This document shows positions 57,041 to 64,000 of a stretch of 64,000 bases of DNA, piece by piece. How positions within the stretch are numbered: position 1 is the first letter of the stretch; each line of letters opens with the position of its first letter. The notes under the pieces were generated by a model. The model ran no database searches, was not told where the DNA came from, and was given only the letters and a program-made list of their open reading frames with translations. A program made the translations under genes and the position numbers. Source of the DNA: Pseudonocardia sp. ICBG1293 (lineage in GTDB: Bacteria > Actinomycetota > Actinomycetes > Mycobacteriales > Pseudonocardiaceae); contig NZ_JAHLEL010000044.1 in NCBI RefSeq assembly GCF_020131355.1, positions 186,001 to 250,000 on the forward strand, written 5' to 3'.

Positions 57041-58890
57041 CCGACCGGCCGACCGACTCCGGCCGCGGCGCCGGTTCGGGTGTCTCCCCACCCAGCTCCC
57101 GTAGAAGGCGATCCGCGACCTCGGCGTCCTCGACGAGCGAGTCGCGGGCGGTGAGGCCGGCGGGCCCGGTCCGGCTCGGGAGGAGGTCCTGTGGAACTGA
57201 CACCTCGGGCTCCGGGATCGTCGGGTCCTCGACGATCTCGGTCCGGTCGTCCATGGAGGTCGTGTGCGACGCCCGGGTGCGTGCCTCGAACGCCTCGGCC
57301 GCGACGTCCGCGTCCGTGCCGACGGCGAGGTCGGCCGGCGGGTCCGTCCGCCGGAGGTTCTGCTCCGGGATCACATCGCCGACCTCCGGGGACCACACCA
57401 CGATCTCCGGCACCGGCGGTGGTGTCACCACTCCGTCCGGCTCCTGCGGAGGCGTCACCACGATCTCCGGCACATCCGGCGACGACGGGCGCGTCCCGTC
57501 GGCGGTCTCGGGGGTACCGGCCCGGGGGGCGCTCGTCTCCGTCGTGGCCGGACCACCACCGGTGTGCGTGTCGAGTGGTCCGGGCGCTCCGCCGCGCAGG
57601 CCGGGTCGGCCCGGTGTCCTGCCGTTGTCCTGCAGCAGCTGGTGGACCAGGAACCCGGCGTGTCGGTCCGCCTCCAGCCGCCCGATCTCCTCCGTCGGCA
57701 GCTCCGGCAGCGCCGCCGCCTGTTCCGGATCCGCCAGCAGCCTCGCCCGCAGCTCCGCGACACCCCGGTCGAACGCCGCACCGCGCGGCATCTCCAGGCC
57801 CGGCACCAACCGCGTCATCGCCTGCCGCAGCTCGTCCTGCACCCGGGAGCTGAGCTCCGGTACCCACAATGTCGGCAGGTCGTCCGAGCGCGCCGGTTCG
57901 ATCCGATCGGCGGCATCCCCGGGGACCGGGGGCGGGGCCTGGGTGCGCGGGGCCGGGGGTGGTGTCGGCGGGCTGTAGAGGTCGGTGCCGGTGCCGCTAC
58001 CGCTGCGGTCGCTGCCGGTGTCCCCGGGCGGGGTCCCGGGCTCCTCGGGCTCCTCCTCGATCGCCGGCAACCGGGTACGGCCCGGGTCCGGCCGGACGGG
58101 CCGCCGGTCGGCGAGGAGGTCGGCCAGCGCGGTGTCGTCGCCCTCGAGGGTCATGGGCTCGGCGAACTCGCGGACGGTGTCGTCCGTGGTCCCGCTCCGG
58201 TGCTCGTACTGCAGCGTGTGCCGCGCCTCGACGCGGAGCAGGGTCATCTGCGACGAGGTCTCGTCGGTGCGGGTCGTCGAGTGCTCGACCCCTGATGCCC
58301 GGGTACGCACCGAGTGGACCGGCGCCGCGTCCACCACCGAGGTGTAGGGGGTGTACTGGGAGCCCTCGTTCACGCCGTCGCCGTCGGTGTCGAACTCCGC
58401 AGGCCGGGTGCGGGCCTCGAGCGAGGCGTAGCTGTGAGCGGCGAAGTAGCGGCTGTGGTCGCGGCCGCCGGACCGGGTCTCGGCCACCGAACCGGTCCGG
58501 GTGCGCTCGATCGGGCCGTGGACCTCGACGGCGGCGAAGTCGGTGCGGATCGTCACCGCGGAGTAGCGGCCACGGTCCAGCTCGACCCGGCGGCCCTCGG
58601 GCCCCAGCTGGGTCCGCAGGTTCTCCGCGGTGTTCGAGCGCGACAGCTCCAGAAGCAGCGTGCGTCGGTCGACCGGCGGCATCACGTCCGGATCGGGCTG
58701 GCCGTTGGGCCCGTGGGTGATCGGGTCGAGCTCCCGCGGGACTCGCAGACCCGGGCTCTGCCGGACCCGGATCCGGGCGTCCTCGGAAAGACCAGGAGCC
58801 AGCCCGGCGGCCCGCCGGGCCTCCCGCCAGGAACCCTCGACCCGCTCGGTCCGTCCGGTGGCGGGCTCCGGGATCGCCCGCAGCGCCCGA
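57040..58890 (-). CDS. Giant protein segment: end of first tandem unit, N module and linker
   Basis: About 615 codons. It starts inside the beta-rich region (VMPPVDRRTLLLELSRSNTAEN) and passes a DTDGDGVNE loop (58365-58391) that fits a calcium-binding DxDxDG motif. The unit ends in a TPPPAPRTQ linker. Then follow an N module (57860-57590; LSSRVQDELRQAMTRL, LRGGAPG) and a long Pro- and Asp-rich linker with three PEIVVTPP-like repeats. Both ends are indels: near 58890 one base appears to be missing in CTCGTCGGGCG; near 57040 PESVGRSV is followed in another frame by SPDTEGSDPRAL. Confidence 0.65.
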
Positions 58891-61800
58891 CGAGGGTGCC
58901 GGTCGCCGTGAAGTCGGCTCGGGCATGCCTGCCCCTCCCGAGGCGCTCCAGCAACGGATCGAGCCGCCGCAGCACCGATCCACGGCGCGCGACGGCGTGG
59001 ACGTCGAAGGTCAGGTCCAGGTCACGCACCGACCGGGTCCGGTCGGTGATCGTGTCGGTCCCGGACGAGGAGCGCGTCGTGGACCGTTCGGTCGACGACG
59101 TGTCTATGGACTCGTAGTCGACGAAGTAGGCGGCGAACATCCTCGGCCGGGCCGCGCTCCCGTCACCGGCGAAGGCACCGGGACCGGCATCGTGACGCAC
59201 CGACCACTTCCGCTCCTCGATCTGCCCGGAGCTCTCGGTGCTGCTGGGCTCCACGGTCGACTCGACCTTGGACGGGGCGTCGCCGAGCCGGCGAGTCGCT
59301 CCCAGCGAACCCCGCACATCGACCAGCAGGTCCAGCGACCGGCCCCCGGCGGTCGCGGTCACCAGCAGCGGCCAGCCGTTGCGCAACAGGTCGGGGAGCA
59401 GAGCCTCCATCCGCGCGGGGTCGTTCGTCGGACCGAGGTCCCGGTCCTGAACCTGCGTGCGCAGGACCTTCAGCGGCCCGGACGCCCCCTGCTCCTCCCC
59501 CCATCGCTCCAGAACCCTGTTCAGCTCGGCGTGGAAGTCCGCGACGACGCCGCTGCGGTGCAGCTCGACATGGCCGGGGGCCCCCACCTCTTCGGCCGGG
59601 ATCACGTCGTCGGGCCGGTGCTCCCCCTCCTGCTCCGGGAGCGAGGCGCGGTACGCGGCAGTCTCCGACGGCGCCAGGAACTCCAGCGAGGCGTCGTCGA
59701 GCACGCCGACGTCATGGATCTCACTGGCGGGGACCCACCGCTCCAGGCCGCCCGGCACCTCCACCCACCGGGTCGAGGTGTGCTCGCGCTTGCGCAGGCC
59801 GTGATCGATGCCGAACGGGTCGACGACCCGCTCCCGTACGCGCCCCTCGAACTCGTCCACGTAGTCGTAGACGACGTGGAAGCCACGCTCGGTATGGGTG
59901 CGCTTCTGCGGCTCACGAGTCACCTCACCCGATGTCGACCGGGTCGCCCGCAGGCGCTGGATCTGCAGGTCCCCGCCGAAACCGGCGGCCAGGTAGTCCA
60001 GGACCCACGCCAGACCCAGCGCGCCGACCCGGCCGCGCCAACCGTCGTGGGTCCCCACCTTCCGGCCGACGTCGACGCCGGGGTCGACGGTGTGGGTGAA
60101 CCTGTGCTCCGGGTCGACGGCGACGATCCGCGGGTTGCCCAGCGTGCGGCTCTGACGCAGCCGCAACACATCGGCGCGTTGCCCGAACAGTCCTTCACGG
60201 CCACTGGTCGTCGAGTGGACGTCACGGTGCCGGGCCACGGCCTCGTCGACGATGGACTGCTGGACGTGCGGTGTGGTCGAGGACTCCAGGATCTCCAGCG
60301 CGGCGTTCTTCGCGTTCACCCCGTCGCGCTGCGGGTCGTGGCGGAAGAACCGGCGGGCCCGGTGCGGCTCGTCGACCAGGTCCGGCCGCGTGCCGACGAA
60401 GGGCACCGCCAGCGTCCGGAGGATCCCCCGGACGACCGCGCCGGTCCCCTCGGCCGACGGGCGCTGCAGCAACCGGGCGGCCTCGACGGTCAGGTCCGGC
60501 GCCTGCTGCACGGTCTCGTTCTCCGAACGCAGCGGGAGATTCCCGCGCCGCGCGAACGGCTCCGGCGCCGTATCGCTCCAGCGGGCCGTGGCGGCTCCGG
60601 TCCCCGGTGCGTCGCCGGCCCGTGGGTCGGCGGCCGGCGCGGGCACGATCACACCCACCCGCCCCGGCAGTGGAGCACCCGCGGGGCCGGGCGCCGACCA
60701 GCTCCCCCCGATCTCCACCGTGAAGCTCGCCGGATAGTCCCAGCCGTGCAGCGTGCGGCCCGCGGTCTCGGTCGTGGCAGTGGCGAGCATGGCGGCGGTC
60801 CCGGCCTCCGCACCACCCCACTTGTAGGCGCCGCCCGCGCTGACGTAGTAGAGGCCCTGCGCGTACCCCTGGAAGGTCAGACCGGCGTTGGCGTCCTTCC
60901 GGCGGGTGATCTGGGACTCGTCGCGCTGACCGGTACCGGTCGTGGTGGCCCCGGTGCCGTCCGGGACGTCGTGCCGGCGGCCGGAGAGCTCCCCGACGGA
61001 TGCGCCGATGAACACGTCCGGCGCGCCGCGGACGATCTCGTTCAGCGGGAAGCGTGCCCGGCCGGCCGTGACCGTCTCGACATGGGAGTCGAGGAACTGC
61101 CGGAGGGACGTCACGACCGTGTCGATCTTGCCGGCCTTGTCGGTCCCGTCGATCGCATCGACCCTGCCGGGCTCCAGCACACCCTCGTCGAGCAGGCGCC
61201 GGACCACGTGCTCGACGACCAGATCACGGCTGTCCTCGTCCATCACGTGGAGGGCACCGGACCGCGTGCGGGCACGGGCGCCCTCGGTCACCTCGTCGGG
61301 ATCGACACCACGCCCGACGATGTCTCCGTCACCGGTCGAGAGGGCCGGCTCGGGACGGGCCCACAACCGGGCCGTGACCGGGACGGTGATCTGATCCGCG
61401 GGGGGCGACGGTCGGCCGTCGCGGTCCGGGCCGGTCGGTCCACTCGGGTCGGATGCGATCTGCGCGAACAGCTGACGGCGCACGTCGTGGCGCTGCAGCT
61501 CCCCGGTGTACTCACGTCTGCCGACGACCTGGCCCTCCTGGGCCGCACGGTCGGTCGTGGTGGTGGTGTTGTAGCGGTTGTACACCGGGCCGCCGCCGAC
61601 GCCGAACGTCAGCGGGAAGAACACCCCGCCCATGACGGTGAGGCCCCACCCACGCCACCGGCCCCGGGACCGGTCGTACCGCGTCTCGACGGTGCGGGTG
61701 TCACGCTGCTCGACGACGGCCTTCCGTGGCGGATGCGACCACCACGCCACCCCCGTGGTCGGCCCGACCGTCACCGTCACGGGCCGCGACACCAGCATCG

Positions 61801-64000
61801 GCCCGGACGCCACCGAGAACGTGCGCGACTGCGGTCCGGTCAGCAGACCCTGGTCCATCTCCCGCAACCAGGTCCTGATCTCGCCCGCCGCGGGATCACC
61901 GACCCTGATGTCCAGTCTCTCCCGCAGCTGTTCACCGAGCGCATCGAGCCCCTCGAACTCGGTGTGCAGGATGTCATCGGGCCGGAACCACACCGGGCGC
62001 TCGCTCTGCGGGTCACGCAGGGTCGCGTCCTCGGCGGTGCGCCGCCCGATGTCGACGGTGGCCGTCGCCTCACGCCCAGGACGGGTCCGGCCACCGGGGA
62101 GGTCGAGCTCGAGCTCGTAGCGGACCGTGTGCCGGGTCGTGTCGACCTCGACTTCCTTCTCCGTGACCGACGTGTGACGGCCGTGGGTGCTGACCGAGCC
62201 CAGGTCGACCCCGCGGCTGGGCCACAGACCGGCCAGCCGGATCAGGAGGTGCACGACCAGCAGCGGGAGCGAGATCGTCAACGGCTCGCTGAACACCACA
62301 CCGCGCCCGTGCGAGACCCGACGGTCCGACAGCGAACGCTCAGCACTGTGCAGGACGTCACGCAGCCCTCGCCGCGGTGGCTCGGCGTCCGGTTCCACCG
62401 CCACGGTGCGCACCCGGATCCGGGCGCCCTGCACACCCGACCCACCCCCCGCGAACGGCATGCTCTGCTCGGCCTTCGCGCCGAGCTCGACGACCTGCAC
62501 CGCCCCCTGGTCACGGCGCAGGTCGGCGGTCAGCCGCTCGTCCGACAGCGCCGCATCCACCATCGCGCGGGCGCCTTCCAGAGCTCGCCTGCGCAGCCCG
62601 ACCCCGTCCAGCAACCCGTGGGCCTGTGCACGGACCTCGGCGCCGTCGACCGGCCCGACGTGCGTCCGCTCGATGGCGAACGGCGTCTCACGAAGGTGAC
62701 GGTCGCGGGCTGTGGCGCGGGGGTCGGCCAGCCGGCCGTCGACGGTGAGGGCGGACATCTCGATCGCATCCGCGAGCTCGGGAGCGAGCGCCGCGGGGGT
62801 CGCCGACCGGACCGGCGGGAGACCGAGCGCCTCCCGGGCCAGATCCTCCGACGTCCGCCGGACCTCCAGCTCCACCGGCTCCGCCTGCTCCACCAGCGGG
62901 TTCTCCGCACGGTAACGACCCGAGGCGAACTCCTGCCGCAGCGGCGTCGTCGACGACGGATCGAGGTGGCGAGCGAACACCCCCTCCACAGCGATGTCGT
63001 CCAGCATCCGCGCCGGAGAGTCCCGATGAGCGTTGAGCAGCGCATTCACCGCCGGGGACATGCGCGGACCGATCACGACCCCCGTCGTCCCGGTGTGCCG
63101 ACCCTCCGCGAGCCGCGGAAGGTAGGGCAGGTCCGCACCGGCACGCACCGGCAACGGCACCGCACCACGGACGTCGACCCCCTCCGGGGAGACCCCACGG
63201 TCCACGACGATCCCACCCCGGGTGTACTGCGGCACCCACTTCAGCAACGCGTCCCGCGCGTCCCGGTCGAGCCCACGGACGTCGACACCGAGATTCTCCT
63301 GGACCTCCCTGGCCCCGTCCTCCAGAACCACACCCAGATCGGTCAACCTCCGGAAGCTCTCCGGCCCGATCTGCTCGGGCACGCCCCACAGCCGCACCCG
63401 GGACGGATCACCCGCCGCCTCGACCCACGCCTCGACCTGCTCGAAGTCGACCTCCGAGTCGGGAGCGCGGAGGAACACCTGCGGCGGCGTGTCACCGACC
63501 ACCCGACCACCCCGGTCGCCCATCACCGTCCGCGGCTCCGGCGCCACCACCGACACCACCGCCGACGCCGACCGCGGCGGCTGGTCCGCCGGGTCCAGAG
63601 ACGCAGCGGCCCGCGTGACGACCACGACGTCCCGCCCACCGGGCACCTCGGCCAGGATCTCCCGCAACCGGGTGGCGGTCTCCTCCGCACGCAGGTCACC
63701 GACCTGCTCCCGGCGGCCGGCGTCCCACCACCGGCCCCGGCCGTCACCCACGACCTCCAACCGGCGCCTCGGCCGATCGGACCCTGCCTCGGCGTCGCGC
63801 CGATCGGCGGCCACCAGCGACTCGGCCAGCGTACGCAGAGCAGCAACATCCTCCGGCGAGATCGTGCGGCCACGCCGACCGAACCCGACCCGATGGGAAC
63901 CGGGGCCGTCACCGGACCCACCCGACCGGCCGCCCGACGAACCGGACCCGTCCGACGAGTCATCCCCGCTGCCGTCGCCGTCCGAGATCTCGGAGCGGGA
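58890..64000 (-). CDS. Giant protein segment nearest the N-terminus: first tandem unit
   Basis: About 1,700 codons, open to the right edge, with the true start outside the window. Order: an acidic linker; an OmpA-like domain (63900-63510; RRRLEVVGDGRGRWW, TATRLREIL, RSASAVVSVV); a decayed glycosyltransferase (63480-62890); a helical stretch; a 20-residue hydrophobic helix (62222-62284; SLPLLVVHLLIRLAGLW); a strand-rich domain with a glycine-rich GLTVMGGVFFPLTFGVGGG turn (about 61600); a QGYAQGLYYVSAGGAYKWGG barrel-like stretch (about 60850); and a RFTHTVDPGVDVG block. I recognise no catalytic motif in the beta-rich part, which in composition is closest to surface or pore-like proteins. No cysteine until the frame is lost near 58890. 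Confidence 0.72.
62222..62284 (-). other. Hydrophobic helix in tandem unit 1
   Basis: PLTISLPLLVVHLLIRLAGLW, about 20 mostly Leu/Val/Ile residues in an otherwise soluble chain. The second unit keeps it at about 55155-55220 (SIPLLFVHLMIRAAGL). Candidate membrane or translocation segment. Confidence 0.55.
62890..63480 (-). other. Decayed glycosyltransferase domain, copy 1
   Basis: AWVEAAGDPSRVRLWGVP start, YTRGGIVVDRGVSPEG at the DxD position (about 63190-63225), and a VFARHLDPSSTT end. It follows an OmpA-like domain. The fold is inferred by chaining through the RFGGIW copy at 12900-13570 to the active RFGGLYLD copies. Confidence 0.5.

Larger units (their letters stand above)
1174..64000 (-). 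pseudogene. Giant modular cysteine-free gene (about 20,400 codons in window), interrupted by indels, one stop and an IS110 element
   Basis: One continuous coding tract covers the window from beyond the right edge to TAG at 1174-1176. The frame changes near 58890, 57040, 46476, 41850, 32774, 26872, 22116, 18461, 11430 and 7150. At each point the protein in one frame resumes in another frame in the middle of a module whose intact copy exists elsewhere in the gene. No start with ribosome binding site, no gap and no terminator is seen at these points. A TAG at 41233-41235 sits inside a helical module. An IS110-family element splits one module at about 5627-7096. Repeated modules include OmpA-like, DxD glycosyltransferase, amidoligase-like, zinc-metallopeptidase-like and several unrecognised ones. 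Position beside a type VII secretion-associated gene suggests a secreted or surface-exposed toxin-like polymer. Actinobacteria are known to carry giant multi-kilobase genes of this style, some annotated as 'lonely Cys domain-containing protein'. True decay and assembly indels cannot be separated from sequence alone. Confidence 0.7.
57940..64000 (-). repeat. First copy of the 6 kb tandem unit (starts at or beyond the right edge)
   Basis: The acidic SDGDGSGD linker at the very edge matches 56971, so the unit may begin just outside. Content: OmpA-like domain, decayed glycosyltransferase, hydrophobic helix, beta-rich domains, DxDxDG loop. It is broken once, near 58890. Confidence 0.85.

Noticed and set aside
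51227-57154. Plus-strand open frame of 1,975 codons
   Set aside because: It lies exactly opposite the longest clean stretch of the giant gene, is full of Arg/Pro/Gly runs, has no recognisable domain or ribosome binding site, and mirrors the repeats of the minus strand. It is an antisense shadow of a GC-rich gene.
18315-58685. Each long minus-strand frame as a separate gene
   Set aside because: Frames overlap by tens to thousands of bases, lack starts with ribosome binding sites, and change in the middle of modules that are continuous elsewhere. The overlaps are nonsense sequence, shown by the sudden cysteines.
7145-58900. Programmed ribosomal frameshifting at the break points
   Set aside because: No common slippery motif or following stem-loop is shared by the sites, both shift directions would be needed, and ten such events in one gene are unlikely.
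1-64000. CRISPR arrays, tRNA or rRNA genes, prophage or integron features
   Set aside because: No short regularly spaced repeats, no tRNA-like CCA cloverleaf context and no rRNA signature were seen. The repeats present are coding modules.

Overview
The window is a very GC-rich stretch (codons ending almost only in G or C) from an actinomycete. The style suggests Pseudonocardiaceae (Pseudonocardia-like), but nothing here fixes the genus. All native genes lie on the minus strand. The only plus-strand gene is an inserted transposase.

Layout. From the right edge down to position 1174, practically the whole window is one modular gene. Its start lies beyond 64000 and its TAG stop is at 1174-1176. 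Without the insertion, the part seen here is about 20,400 codons. The reading frame is broken about ten times by small indels, once by an in-frame TAG (41233-41235), and once by an IS110-family element (about 5627-7096). Homologous modules elsewhere in the same gene show that the sequence continues across each break, so these are breaks in one gene and not gene boundaries. The frame-correct protein appears to contain no cysteine at all; cysteines show up only in the out-of-frame tails.

Modules, from N-terminus (64000) to C-terminus (1174): a tandem pair of about 6 kb units (OmpA-like domain, decayed glycosyltransferase, hydrophobic segment, long beta-rich region); an amidoligase-like module; a TcdA/TcdB-type DxD glycosyltransferase; two arrays of an unrecognised helical repeat ending in a possible helix-turn-helix; two more DxD glycosyltransferases; a second amidoligase-like module; a decayed and then an intact zinc-metallopeptidase module (HExxHxxGxxD); two more OmpA-like plus decayed glycosyltransferase pairs; a long beta-rich region and a coiled coil; and two further amidoligase-like modules, the first split by the IS.

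Downstream on the same strand come a gene resembling the actinobacterial 'type VII secretion system-associated protein' family (507-1112) and the start of a probable right-handed beta-helix protein (GTG at 380, running off the left edge). The best reading is a type VII secretion (ESX-like) locus whose effector or surface protein is a giant cysteine-free multi-enzyme polymer, now decaying and hit by an IS110 element. Alternatively, some single-base breaks are assembly indels and the gene is more intact than it looks. I saw no tRNA, rRNA or CRISPR.
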